Assembly (NCBI GenBank): GCA_045541495.1
Contig: JAZQJE010000044.1
Coordinates: forward strand, 22,939 to 86,938
Reading direction: 5' to 3'
Source: RGIG3009 sp045541495
GTDB lineage: Bacteria; Bacillota; Clostridia; Oscillospirales; Acutalibacteraceae
DNA length: 64,000 bases
The position numbers and the translations under genes are program-made. The notes beneath the pieces were generated by a model. It had not been told where the DNA came from. It ran no database searches and was given only the letters and a program-made list of their open reading frames with translations. Below, in pieces: positions 8,284 through 16,379 of this stretch (position 1 is the stretch's first letter; each line of letters begins with the position of its first letter).

Positions 8284-10812
8284 ATGGCCACTGTATATAC
8301 TGCCAAAATTGAACGCTCTGCCCGTATTCCCGCGCTGATCGAGCATTTATATGCCAATATGCCGGAGATTGAGGCGGATCGCGCTGTTTTGCTCACCGAA
8401 TCCTATCGGAAAACGGAGGGTGAACCCATTCACTTGCGCCGCGCCAAAGCGTTCGCCCATATTTTAGAGGGCTTGCCCATCACCATCCGTCCGTTGGAAC
8501 TGGTTGTGGGCAGCAACGCCAAAGCCCCCCGCGGGTGTCAGGTGTTCCCCGAATATTCCTATACCTGGTTGGAAGACGAATTCGACACCGTTGCCACCCG
8601 TCCGGCGGATCCGTTCTACATTTCCGAAGAAACCAAGGAAACGCTCCGCAAGGTGTATCCCTATTGGAAAGGGAAGACCACCAGCGAACTGGCAACCGCC
8701 TATATGGCCCCCGAAACACTGGCGGCCATGGAACACAATATATTCACCCCCGGCAACTACTTCTATAACGGGATCGGCCACGTCACCGTGGATTACGGCA
8801 AAGTATTGCGTATCGGTTTCCGCGGCATTATGGACGAAACCAAAGCCGCCCTTGCCAAACTGAACGTGTCCGACGGAGACTATGCCCGCCGCCATAGTTT
8901 CTTGGAAGCGGTGCTCATCAGTTGCGAAGCGGTCTGCCGCTACGCCGCCCGCTATGCCACCTTGGCGCGGGAAGAAGCCGCCGCTTGCGGCGACACCACC
9001 CGTAAAGACGAACTGTTGCGCATCGCCGCCAACTGCGAACGAGTGCCCGCAAACGGTGCCACCTCGTTCTATGAAGCTTGCCAATCTTTCTGGTTTGTGC
9101 AGATGTTGCTCCAAACCGAGTCCAGCGGCCACTCCATTTCCCCCGGTCGTTTCGATCAGTATATGTATCCTTATTATAAAGCGGATCTGGAAAAAGGCGC
9201 GATCACCCGCGAATTTGCCCAAGAACTCATCGATTGTATCTGGGTCAAACTTAACGATCTGAATAAAGTCCGTGACGCGGCTTCCGCTGAAGGTTTTGCG
9301 GGTTACAGCCTGTTCCAAAACCTCATCGTCGGCGGCCAAGATACCGAGGGACGGGACGTCACAAACGACCTGTCCTATATGTGTATGAACGCTACCATGC
9401 ACGTGTCCCTGCCGCAACCATCCTTTTCAGTGCGGGTGTGGAACGGTACGCCCCACGAATTCATGTTGCGGGCGGCGGAAGTCACCCGTACCGGTGTGGG
9501 TTTGCCCGCCTATTATAACGACGAAGTGATCATCCCGTCGCTACAAAATCGCGGTTTATCGCTGGCAGATGCCCGTGACTATAACATCATCGGTTGCGTG
9601 GAACCTCAAAAGTGGGGCAAGACCGACGGCTGGCACGATGCGGCGTTCTTCAATATGTGCCGCCCCTTGGAAATGGTGTTCTCAAACGGAATGGATAAAG
9701 GTGTGCAGATCGGTCCTCAAACCGGCGACGTCGCCAAAATGACCACCTTTGACGAATTCTACGATGCCTACAAAACTCAAATGACCTATTTCATTGAACT
9801 GATGGTCAACGCCGACAACGCCATCGATCAAGCCCACGGCGAACGGTGCCCGTTACCGTTCCAGTCTTGCATGGTGGAAGATTGTATCGGTCGCGGCAAG
9901 AGTTTGCAAGAAGGCGGCGCGATTTACAACTTCACCGGCCCCCAAGGGTTTGGTATCGCCAATATGACCGACGCGCTGTACGCCGTCAAAACGTTGGTGT
10001 TTGAGGAACACAGTGTTACCTTACAGGAATTCAAAGAAGCATTAGAACATAACTACGGCAAAGACATGGATGCCCGCCAGGCGGAGAAGTACACCACACA
10101 AGTGGCACGCCAACTGGTAGACAGCGGCAAGACCTTAACGCCCGCCGACATCCAAACCATTTACGAAACCGTTGCTCACAACCCCTGCAGTGACGAACAA
10201 AAAGCGCGGTATCAACAATTGCTCGACCGCATTGCGGCACTGCCCAAATTCGGCAACGACATTGCTGAGGTAGACGATTTTGCGCGGGATGTAGCCTATA
10301 CCTACACACGCCCGTTGCTCAACTATCGCAACCCCCGCGGTGGCCAATACCAAGCGGGCCTGTACCCCGTGTCTGCTAACGTTCCGCTGGGCGCCCAAAC
10401 AGGCGCCACTCCCGATGGTCGCTTGGCCAACACTCCCGTGGCAGACGGTGTTTCTCCCGCTGCAGGTCGTGATATCAAAGGCCCCACGGCGGCGGCCAAC
10501 TCCGTGTCCCGTCTCGACCACTATATTGCCTCTAACGGCACGTTGTTCAATATGAAATTCCATCCCAGTGCGTTAGCGGGCGCAAGCGGTCTTGAAAGTT
10601 TCGTTGCCTTGGTGCGCGGCTACTTCGACCAAAAAGGCAGTCACATGCAGTTTAATGTGGTCAGTCGCGAAACTCTGCGTGACGCCCAAAAAAATCCCGA
10701 AAAATACAAATCGTTGGTGGTACGTGTGGCAGGGTACAGTGCCCTGTTTACCACCCTGTCCCGCTCCTTGCAGGATGACATCATCAATCGTACGGAGCAG
10801 GGGGAATTCTGA
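8284..10812 (+). CDS. Glycyl-radical 1,2-propanediol dehydratase (B12-independent)
   Basis: 842 aa. Glycyl-radical loop VRVAGYSALF with Gly817; active-site GCVEP with Cys438 and Glu440; GIGHVTVDY with His166; GHSISPGRFDQY with His283; WHDAAFF with Asp452. These are the positions used by glycerol/propanediol dehydratases of the family, and the His/Asp set separates it from pyruvate formate-lyase and fits diol rather than choline lyases. Expected reaction: 1,2-propanediol to propionaldehyde by a thiyl radical. GGGAGG precedes the ATG; its stop overlaps the activase start. No extra N-terminal targeting helix is seen, unlike the other enzymes here. Glycerol as alternative substrate cannot be excluded. 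Confidence 0.93.
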   Translation: MATVYTAKIERSARIPALIEHLYANMPEIEADRAVLLTESYRKTEGEPIHLRRAKAFAHILEGLPITIRPLELVVGSNAKAPRGCQVFPEYSYTWLEDEFDTVATRPADPFYISEETKETLRKVYPYWKGKTTSELATAYMAPETLAAMEHNIFTPGNYFYNGIGHVTVDYGKVLRIGFRGIMDETKAALAKLNVSDGDYARRHSFLEAVLISCEAVCRYAARYATLAREEAAACGDTTRKDELLRIAANCERVPANGATSFYEACQSFWFVQMLLQTESSGHSISPGRFDQYMYPYYKADLEKGAITREFAQELIDCIWVKLNDLNKVRDAASAEGFAGYSLFQNLIVGGQDTEGRDVTNDLSYMCMNATMHVSLPQPSFSVRVWNGTPHEFMLRAAEVTRTGVGLPAYYNDEVIIPSLQNRGLSLADARDYNIIGCVEPQKWGKTDGWHDAAFFNMCRPLEMVFSNGMDKGVQIGPQTGDVAKMTTFDEFYDAYKTQMTYFIELMVNADNAIDQAHGERCPLPFQSCMVEDCIGRGKSLQEGGAIYNFTGPQGFGIANMTDALYAVKTLVFEEHSVTLQEFKEALEHNYGKDMDARQAEKYTTQVARQLVDSGKTLTPADIQTIYETVAHNPCSDEQKARYQQLLDRIAALPKFGNDIAEVDDFARDVAYTYTRPLLNYRNPRGGQYQAGLYPVSANVPLGAQTGATPDGRLANTPVADGVSPAAGRDIKGPTAAANSVSRLDHYIASNGTLFNMKFHPSALAGASGLESFVALVRGYFDQKGSHMQFNVVSRETLRDAQKNPEKYKSLVVRVAGYSALFTTLSRSLQDDIINRTEQGEF

Positions 10813-11603
10813 TGGGACATGATTACCTGGCGGTAACGGGTCGCATCTTCGATATTCAACGGTTCTCCACCCACGACGGCCCCGGCGTGCGAACGCTGGT
10901 GTTCCTGAAAGGCTGCCCGTTGCGATGCCGATGGTGTTGCAACCCCGAATCCCAATCTTACGACATTCAGCAAATGACCCAAGGCGGCAAAGTAAAGACC
11001 GTGGGTCGGGATGTGACGGTGGGGGAGGCACTGCAGGAAATTCTCCGCGACCGCCCGTACTACCGCCGTTCCGGCGGCGGCGTCACTCTGTCAGGCGGCG
11101 AATCCCTGTGGCAACCGGATTTTGCGGCAGCGTTGTTGACGGCTTGTAAAGAGAACGGCATCAACACCGCCATCGAAACTACCGGCTTTGCCGAGCCCGC
11201 CGTCATCGAACGGGTTTTGCCGCTGTTGGACTTGGTGTTGATGGATATCAAACACACCGACAGCCGCAAACACGAAGAATTTACTACCCGCCCCAACGAA
11301 AAGATCCTGCAAAACGCCCGCTTGATTGCGGAAAAAGCAAGCAAACTCATCATCCGCGTGCCGGTGATCCCCGGCTTTAACGATACGGAAGGAGAAATTG
11401 ATGCCATTGCGGCATTCGCTGCTTCTCTCCCGCGGGTGAATGAGATTCACCTGTTGCCCTATCACCGCATGGGGCGCGATAAATACGACGGTCTGAGCCG
11501 TCCCTACTTGATGGGGGATGTGGAACCGCCGCCCGCCGCTCATATGGAACGGTTGGCGCAGGTCGCACAACGACACGGCTTGATTGTTAAGATAGGAGGT
11601 TAG
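10812..11603 (+). CDS. Glycyl-radical enzyme activating enzyme (radical SAM)
   Basis: 263 aa. The radical-SAM cluster motif CX3CX2C is at Cys35, Cys39 and Cys42 (KGCPLRCRWC), with SGGGVTLSGGES behind it and the RVPVIPGFND strand near the C-terminus. It installs the glycyl radical on Gly817 of the dehydratase using SAM and an electron. Unlike typical glycerol-dehydratase or choline-lyase activases of about 300 aa, only about 50 residues separate the cluster from the SGGGVT motif and no eight-cysteine ferredoxin-like insert is present, so it resembles pyruvate formate-lyase activase. Start overlaps the dehydratase stop. Confidence 0.93.
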   Translation: MGHDYLAVTGRIFDIQRFSTHDGPGVRTLVFLKGCPLRCRWCCNPESQSYDIQQMTQGGKVKTVGRDVTVGEALQEILRDRPYYRRSGGGVTLSGGESLWQPDFAAALLTACKENGINTAIETTGFAEPAVIERVLPLLDLVLMDIKHTDSRKHEEFTTRPNEKILQNARLIAEKASKLIIRVPVIPGFNDTEGEIDAIAAFAASLPRVNEIHLLPYHRMGRDKYDGLSRPYLMGDVEPPPAAHMERLAQVAQRHGLIVKIGG

Positions 11604-11607
11604 ACCG

Positions 11608-11982
11608 ATGAATATTGACGAGTACCGCGCGGGCGTGGAAAAAACCCGTATCGTCCAAGAACTTGTCCCCGGCAAGCAGATCACATTGGCTCACATCATC
11701 GCCAATCCCGACGATATTTTGTACTACAAATTGGGATTGGATCCGGCGGAATCCCACTGCGGGGCCATCGGCATTTTAACCTTAAGCCCCAGCGAAACTG
11801 CTATCATCGCGGGGGACATCGCCCTCAAAGCCTCCGGTGTAACCCTCGGCTTCGTGGATCGTTTCAGCGGCACCGTCATCGTCACGGGCACCGTTTCACA
11901 GGTGGAAGCCGCACTTATGGCGGTCATCGAATACGCCGTGAACAAACTGGGCTTTGACGTTTGCGAGTTGACTCGCACATGA
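11608..11982 (+). CDS. pduU: Microcompartment shell protein, EutS/PduU type
   Basis: 124 aa, a circularly permuted single BMC domain. The N-terminal YRAGVEKTRIVQELVPGKQITLAHIIANP segment is the PduU/EutS hallmark (a beta-barrel cap on the hexamer), followed by AIGILTLSPSETAIIAGDIALKASGV. It is expected to form hexameric facet tiles. AGGAGG lies before the ATG, and the stop overlaps the following GTPase gene (ATGA). Placing pduU next to pduV repeats the order of the classical pdu operon. Confidence 0.9.
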   Translation: MNIDEYRAGVEKTRIVQELVPGKQITLAHIIANPDDILYYKLGLDPAESHCGAIGILTLSPSETAIIAGDIALKASGVTLGFVDRFSGTVIVTGTVSQVEAALMAVIEYAVNKLGFDVCELTRT

Positions 11983-12419
11983 AAAAACTGTTACTGATCG
12001 GCCGCAGCGGTTGCGGCAAAACATCCCTCACCCAAGCCTTGCGGGGTGAATCAGTGCACTACCAAAAAACCCAAAGCATGGTAGTCGATGATTTTCTCAT
12101 CGACTCCCCCGGCGAATACGCCGAAAACCACGATTTAGGCGCCGCCTTATGTTTGTATTCCTATGAGGCGGATGTGGTAGCCCTGCTCATTGCCGCTGAC
12201 GACGATTATTCGTTGTTCCCGCCCTGTATCACCTGTATGGTCAATCGGGAAGTGATCGGCATCGTCACCAAGATCGACAAAGCCGATCCCCACCGTGCCG
12301 ACCGCTGGTTACGCTTATCGGGTTGTCAAACGGTCTTTCTCGTTAACTCTCTCACAGGAGAAGGGATAGAAGCGATCCGAAATCATCTACAAAACCACAA
12401 AAATCAAATAAAAACATAA
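11979..12419 (+). CDS. pduV: PduV/EutP-like small GTPase
   Basis: 146 aa. P-loop GRSGCGKTSL near residue 7, switch-region DSPGEY, and TKIDKADPH as the guanine-specificity (TKxD) motif. EutP/PduV proteins are associated with the microcompartment exterior through PduU; their role (positioning or a kinase-like activity) is not settled. Start chosen at the ATGA overlap with the shell gene; a longer in-frame start exists upstream but lacks a Shine-Dalgarno. Followed by a 119-nt gap that holds a second promoter. Confidence 0.85.
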   Translation: MKKLLLIGRSGCGKTSLTQALRGESVHYQKTQSMVVDDFLIDSPGEYAENHDLGAALCLYSYEADVVALLIAADDDYSLFPPCITCMVNREVIGIVTKIDKADPHRADRWLRLSGCQTVFLVNSLTGEGIEAIRNHLQNHKNQIKT

Positions 12420-12448
12420 TAAAACAGACAAAAATAAAGATTTATTAG

Positions 12449-12477
12449 TTGATTTTTGGGAAAATACGTGGTATTAT
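12449..12477 (+). promoter_or_regulatory. Internal promoter ahead of the aldolase
   Basis: TTGATT (12449-12454), 17-nt spacer, TATTAT (12472-12477), in an A-rich 119-nt gap. The 11-bp operator motif of the main promoter is not present here, so the shell and downstream enzyme genes may have a second, differently controlled input. Confidence 0.6.
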
Positions 12478-12538
12478 ACCCTTGTAAAAGGCAAAAAATC
12501 AAAGAAAAAACCAACAAAAACAAAAAGGAGACGGCAAC

Positions 12539-13336
12539 ATGGTTAACGAGTACGAAATCAAAAAACAAATTTGTGACATCGGCAGACGCATTTATGACAA
12601 AGGAATGGTGGCTTCCAACGACGGTAACATCTCGGTCAAACTGAACGATAACGAATTTCTGTGCACCCCCACGGGTGTCAGCAAGGGTTTCATGACCCCC
12701 GAATACATCTGCAAAGTGGATCGGGACGGTAAAGTCATTCAAGCTAACCCCGGTTTCAAACCCTCTTCCGAAATCAAAATGCACATGCGTGTATACAAAG
12801 AGCGCCCCGATGTGAACGCCGTTGTTCACGCTCATCCTCTGTATGCTACGGGTTTTGCCATTGCGGGTATCCCGCTGACCCAGCCCATCATGCCTGAAGC
12901 GGTCATTTCCCTTGGCTGTGTCCCGATCGCCGAATATGGCACGCCTTCTACCGAGGAGATCCCCGATGCGGTTTCCAAATACCTGCAGTCCTTTGATGCG
13001 GTGTTGCTGGAAAACCACGGCGCTCTGTCTTTCTCCGACAACCTGCTCAATGCCTATCATAAGATGGAATCCGTTGAGTTCTACGCTCGCTTGCTGTACA
13101 TCTCCAAGCAATTGGGCGGTCCCAAAGAGTTGTCCGACGCACAGGTCAAACGCTTGTATGAGATCCGCCGTCAGTTCGGTATGAAAGGTAAGCATCCCGC
13201 CGATCTGTGCCCCAACGCCAAAGAAGGCAAACCCAGCTGCCATGGTTGCGGCGGCAACTGCACCTGCGGTAACAGTGCCGACAGTGATCTGATTTCCGAG
13301 ATCACCCGCCGTGTACTGGAACAGTTAAACAAATAA
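12539..13336 (+). CDS. Class II sugar-phosphate aldolase with C-terminal microcompartment targeting tail
   Basis: 265 aa. Aldolase_II/FucA fold: MVASNDGNISVKLND near residue 22, zinc-ligand pair in VVHAHPLYATGF, catalytic Glu region MPEA, and later LENHGALSF. It would cleave fuculose- or rhamnulose-1-phosphate to DHAP and lactaldehyde, the precursor of 1,2-propanediol. After the domain come a Cys-rich stretch (CHGCGGNCTC) and a terminal amphipathic helix DLISEITRRVLEQLNK, which fits an encapsulation peptide. AAGGAG lies 8 nt before the ATG. Which deoxysugar it serves cannot be decided here; no kinase or isomerase is present in the window. Confidence 0.87.
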   Translation: MVNEYEIKKQICDIGRRIYDKGMVASNDGNISVKLNDNEFLCTPTGVSKGFMTPEYICKVDRDGKVIQANPGFKPSSEIKMHMRVYKERPDVNAVVHAHPLYATGFAIAGIPLTQPIMPEAVISLGCVPIAEYGTPSTEEIPDAVSKYLQSFDAVLLENHGALSFSDNLLNAYHKMESVEFYARLLYISKQLGGPKELSDAQVKRLYEIRRQFGMKGKHPADLCPNAKEGKPSCHGCGGNCTCGNSADSDLISEITRRVLEQLNK

Positions 13337-13350
13337 CGAGGGCCGGCAGC

Positions 13351-13833
13351 ATGGTTGAACATGCCTTGCGTTCGTTGGTAGATGCCATTGCCCGCGAAGT
13401 GAGCCATCGTCCTTTCGACATTACATTGGAACAGGCGCAACGATTGAGCGAACAAGTTCGGCAGGAAGCCGCCCGTATGGGTGTCAACGCCGTGGTTGCC
13501 GTATCCAATCGTGCTGCTCGCCCCATCTTGGTGGAATGTATGGACGATGCCTACATCGCCAGTTACGATGTGGCGGTGCAAAAAGCATTTACGGTTGTAT
13601 CCCTTAAAATGTCTACCTCGCAATTAAAACCGCTGGCACAACCGGGCGGTTCCCTGTACGGGATTCAATTTACCAACGACGGTCACATCGTGATCTTCGG
13701 CGGGGGCGAACCGTTGTGCGACTCCTCAGGCACCGTGATCGGCGGCCTCGGTGTCAGCGGCGGTACCGAGGAACAGGACACCGCATTGGCGGCATTCGGC
13801 AAACGACTCTTTGAGAAAGGCGGAACACACTGA
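13351..13833 (+). CDS. GlcG/HbpS-like protein (PduO C-terminal domain family)
   Basis: 160 aa. From about residue 30 it matches the Haem_degrading/GlcG family: LEQAQRLSEQVRQEAARMGVNAVVAVSNRAARPILVECMDDA, followed by FTVVSLKMSTSQL and GGGEPLCDSSGTVIGGLGVSGGT. Relatives occur as the C-terminal domain of PduO and as stand-alone genes in microcompartment loci; some bind heme or cobalamin, and the role is unsettled. The N-terminus ALRSLVDAIAREV looks like a targeting helix. There is no adenosyltransferase domain, in keeping with a B12-free pathway. Confidence 0.82.
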   Translation: MVEHALRSLVDAIAREVSHRPFDITLEQAQRLSEQVRQEAARMGVNAVVAVSNRAARPILVECMDDAYIASYDVAVQKAFTVVSLKMSTSQLKPLAQPGGSLYGIQFTNDGHIVIFGGGEPLCDSSGTVIGGLGVSGGTEEQDTALAAFGKRLFEKGGTH

Positions 13834-13834
13834 T

Positions 13835-15034
13835 ATGGATATGAATTCTTCCAACATTGAAGAAATTGTCCGGCAAGTACTGGAAGGCATGAAAGGGAGT
13901 GCCGCTCCCGCCGCTTCCGTCAGCCGTGACATTCCTTCCACTGCTCACGTTGCCATGCTTACGGGACTGGAGAAATTCGAAGTGAAAGAATATCCCATGC
14001 CCGTTGTCGGTGACGATGATATTCTGGTAAAAGTGGAAGGTTGCGGCGTGTGCGGCACCGACGCACACGAATTCAAACGCGATCCCTTCGGTCTGATTCC
14101 CGTGGCACTGGGCCACGAAGGCACCGGCGAGATCGTGAAAATGGGTAAAAACGTGAAAAAAGACAGCGCGGGCAAACCTCTCGCCGTAGGCGATAAAGTG
14201 GTTACCTGCATGATTTTTAAAGACAATCCCGACATCACCATGTATGACCTGAATAAGCAAAATGTGGGCGGTGCGGATGTCTACGGTCTGCTCCCCGACG
14301 ACGATGTACACCTGAACGGTTGGTTCAGCGACTACATTTTGGTTCGCGGCGGCTCCACCGTGTTCAATGTCAGTGACTTGGACTTGGATTCCCGTATTTT
14401 GATCGAGCCCTGTGCGGTGCTCATCCACGCGGTGGAACGGGCCAAGACCACGGGTATCCTGCGGTTTAACAGCCGCGTCGTGGTGCAAGGTTGCGGCCCT
14501 ATCGGCCTGATCTGTATCGCCGTGTTACGTACCATGGGTATCGAAAACATCGTGGCAGTAGACGGCGAAGCCAAACGTTTGGAATTTGCCAAACTGATGG
14601 GTGCAGATAAAGCGGTTAACTTCAAAGACCACAAAGGCATTGAAGCCTTGGCAGGTGCTGTAGAAAACGCATTCGGCGGCTATCCCGCAGACTTTGCATT
14701 CCAGTGCACCGGCTCTCCTGTTGCTCACAGCAATATCTATAAGTTCATCCGCAACGGCGGCGGTCTTTGTGAATTGGGCTTCTTCATCAACGGCGGTGAC
14801 GCCACCATCAATCCCCATTTCGATATCTGTTCCAAAGAGATTACCACCGTGGGCTCTTGGGTATACACTTTGCGGGATTACGCCACCACCTTTGACTTCC
14901 TCAAACGGGCCAAAGCCATCGGCTTACCCATGGAAAAACTCATCACCCACAAATTCCCGTTGGATCAGATCAACGAGGCGTTGCAGACCAACCTGAAGAT
15001 GGAAGGCCTCAAGATCGCCATCGTGAATAAATGA
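13835..15034 (+). CDS. Zinc-dependent alcohol dehydrogenase of the microcompartment
   Basis: 399 aa, medium-chain dehydrogenase/reductase. The N-terminal helix SSNIEEIVRQVLEGMKG plus an Ala/Pro linker (about 30 residues) looks like an encapsulation peptide; the catalytic domain has GCGVCGTDAHEF and GHEGTGEIV (zinc ligands), and the Rossmann motif is VVQGCGPIGLICIAV. The four-Cys structural zinc lobe is not evident. It probably reduces propionaldehyde to propanol, regenerating NAD+ for the aldehyde dehydrogenase; reduction of lactaldehyde to 1,2-propanediol is an alternative. Starts 1 nt after the previous stop. Confidence 0.88.
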   Translation: MDMNSSNIEEIVRQVLEGMKGSAAPAASVSRDIPSTAHVAMLTGLEKFEVKEYPMPVVGDDDILVKVEGCGVCGTDAHEFKRDPFGLIPVALGHEGTGEIVKMGKNVKKDSAGKPLAVGDKVVTCMIFKDNPDITMYDLNKQNVGGADVYGLLPDDDVHLNGWFSDYILVRGGSTVFNVSDLDLDSRILIEPCAVLIHAVERAKTTGILRFNSRVVVQGCGPIGLICIAVLRTMGIENIVAVDGEAKRLEFAKLMGADKAVNFKDHKGIEALAGAVENAFGGYPADFAFQCTGSPVAHSNIYKFIRNGGGLCELGFFINGGDATINPHFDICSKEITTVGSWVYTLRDYATTFDFLKRAKAIGLPMEKLITHKFPLDQINEALQTNLKMEGLKIAIVNK

Positions 15035-15051
15035 TGGGAGAGAGAACACCT

Positions 15052-15366
15052 ATGAGGAACGCCACCGGTATTGTAGAGGTATACGGATTGGTTGCCGCGT
15101 TTGTGGCATGTGACGCGGGCTGCAAAGCCGCCGATGTCACCGTGGACACCTTTGATAAAAACAAACCCGGCAACCCCGACGGACTGGAAGTCCCACTGAT
15201 CGTGGCGGTAAAATTCCGCGGCAATGTAGCCGCCGTCGAAGCCGCCGTCGAAGCCGCCAAACTGGCCGCCGAACAGGTATCGGGTGTTGTCACCTCTCAC
15301 ATCTTAACCAGCACCGAACCCGATACGGAAGCGATGTTGAAACTCAACGCCTTTGATAAAAATTAA
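15052..15366 (+). CDS. BMC-H shell protein with an inserted loop
   Basis: 104 aa. GIVEVYGLVAAFVACDAGCKAADV begins a BMC domain; compared with its neighbours it carries an extra loop (KNKPGNPDGLEVP) before the strand LIVAVKFRGNVAAVEAAVEAA. The loop falls in the region that lines the pore edge in other hexamers, so the pore may differ. GGGAGAGAG precedes the ATG chosen; an earlier ATG at 15031 overlaps the dehydrogenase stop and lacks a ribosome site. The next shell gene begins 18 nt on. Confidence 0.82.
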   Translation: MRNATGIVEVYGLVAAFVACDAGCKAADVTVDTFDKNKPGNPDGLEVPLIVAVKFRGNVAAVEAAVEAAKLAAEQVSGVVTSHILTSTEPDTEAMLKLNAFDKN

Positions 15367-15384
15367 CAACAGGAGGAACTTACA

Positions 15385-15660
15385 ATGTCTAAAGAAGCTC
15401 TTGGTATGATTGAGACTCGCGGTCTCACCGCCGCGATTGAAGCCGCCGACTCCATGGTTAAAGCCGCCGAAGTGGTGCTCATCGGCACCGAAAAGATCGG
15501 TTCCGGTTTGGTCTCCGTGATGGTGCGCGGCGATGTAGGCGCTGTGAAAGCCGCCGTGGAAGCGGGTTCCAACACCGCCTCTCGGCTGGGCGAATTGGTC
15601 GCTGTTCATGTGATCCCCCGTCCCCATGCGGATGTGGAGAAGATCCTGCCCAAACTGTAA
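15385..15660 (+). CDS. BMC-H shell protein (PduA/J type)
   Basis: 91 aa canonical single BMC domain: ALGMIETRGLTAAIEAADSMVKAAEVVLIGTEKIGSG and VMVRGDVGAVKAAVEAG. The KIGSG stretch is the pore loop of PduA/EutM-type hexamers. AGGAGG is 7-8 nt upstream. It is closely related to the two BMC-H proteins at 16065 and 16380, differing mainly in ES/SM and VVL positions and the last ten residues. Confidence 0.92.
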   Translation: MSKEALGMIETRGLTAAIEAADSMVKAAEVVLIGTEKIGSGLVSVMVRGDVGAVKAAVEAGSNTASRLGELVAVHVIPRPHADVEKILPKL

Positions 15661-15686
15661 GTTTCAAAAAATAGGAGTTATCCGCC

Positions 15687-15980
15687 ATGAAGTCATTAGG
15701 ACTGATAGAGGTGACCGGTGTCACTGCCGCCATCGATTGTCTGGATATCATGTGCAAATCCGCCAACGTGGAATTTGTTACATGGGAGCGCAAATTGGGC
15801 GGCCGTCTGGTTACCGTGATCGTACAAGGCGATGTGTCGGCAGTAACCGCCGCGGTAGAAAACGCCTGCGCCAGCGGACTGAAAAAACCCGCTTCTCACG
15901 CGGTCATTGCCGCTCCTCACGAAGAAACGCTGCGGCTTGTGGCCTTAAGCGCTTCTCGAATCCAAGCCAAAGGAAGGTAA
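15687..15980 (+). CDS. BMC-H shell protein, divergent
   Basis: 97 aa: SLGLIEVTGVTAAIDCLDIMCKSANVEFVTWERKLGGRLVTVIVQGDVSAVTAAVENA. The BMC fold is clear, but the pore loop reads RKLGGR instead of KIGSG, so charge and size at the pore should differ from those of its neighbours. AGGAG precedes the ATG. It lies within the shell block, 6 nt before the start of the long form of the next gene. Confidence 0.9.
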   Translation: MKSLGLIEVTGVTAAIDCLDIMCKSANVEFVTWERKLGGRLVTVIVQGDVSAVTAAVENACASGLKKPASHAVIAAPHEETLRLVALSASRIQAKGR

Positions 15981-15986
15981 ATCGCT

Positions 15987-16343
15987 ATGGCAGACGAAAA
16001 AATCCCCGTTCAACCGGCCCCCGAGGCCGTTAATCCCACCAAACCCGTAAAGGAGGTAAGAAAAATGGCATTGGAAGCATTGGGCATGGTTGAGACCAGA
16101 GGTCTGGTTGCCGCCATCGAAGCCGCTGACGCGATGGTCAAAGCCGCCAACGTGCAACTCATCGGCACCGAGAAGATCGGTTCCGGTTTGGTGTCCGTTA
16201 TGGTGCGCGGCGACGTAGGCGCTGTGAAATCCGCTGTTGAAGCCGGTTCCACGTCCGCCTCTCGTTTGGGCGAATTGGTTGCGACCCACGTGATTCCCCG
16301 CCCCCACGAGGATGTGGAGAAAATTCTCCCTTCTCTGAAGTAA
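15987..16343 (+). CDS. BMC-H shell protein with two possible translation starts
   Basis: The frame opens at 15987 (118 aa) and again at 16065 (92 aa). The first ATG has AGGAAGG 9 nt upstream; the second has a near-perfect AAAGGAGG at 16049-16056. The long form adds 26 residues rich in Pro, Ala, Glu and Lys and probably disordered; the short form is a plain PduA/J-like BMC domain with the KIGSG pore loop. Two products from one gene would echo PduB/PduB' of the pdu operon. The short form differs from the product at 16380 by one residue near the C-terminus (LPSLK versus LPTLK). Confidence 0.88.
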   Translation: MADEKIPVQPAPEAVNPTKPVKEVRKMALEALGMVETRGLVAAIEAADAMVKAANVQLIGTEKIGSGLVSVMVRGDVGAVKSAVEAGSTSASRLGELVATHVIPRPHEDVEKILPSLK

Positions 16344-16379
16344 ACACCGTCAAACAATATTTTTAAGGAGGAAATAACA

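Noticed and set aside
8284..10812. Choline TMA-lyase (CutC) or pyruvate formate-lyase identity for the glycyl-radical enzyme
   Set aside because: His166, His283 and Asp452 around GCVEP fit diol dehydratases, and the locus has an aldolase and PduP/PduL rather than choline-pathway markers; a glycerol substrate is still possible.
12404..13243. 279-residue minus-strand frame over the aldolase
   Set aside because: Antisense shadow; the aldolase motifs on the plus strand are unambiguous.
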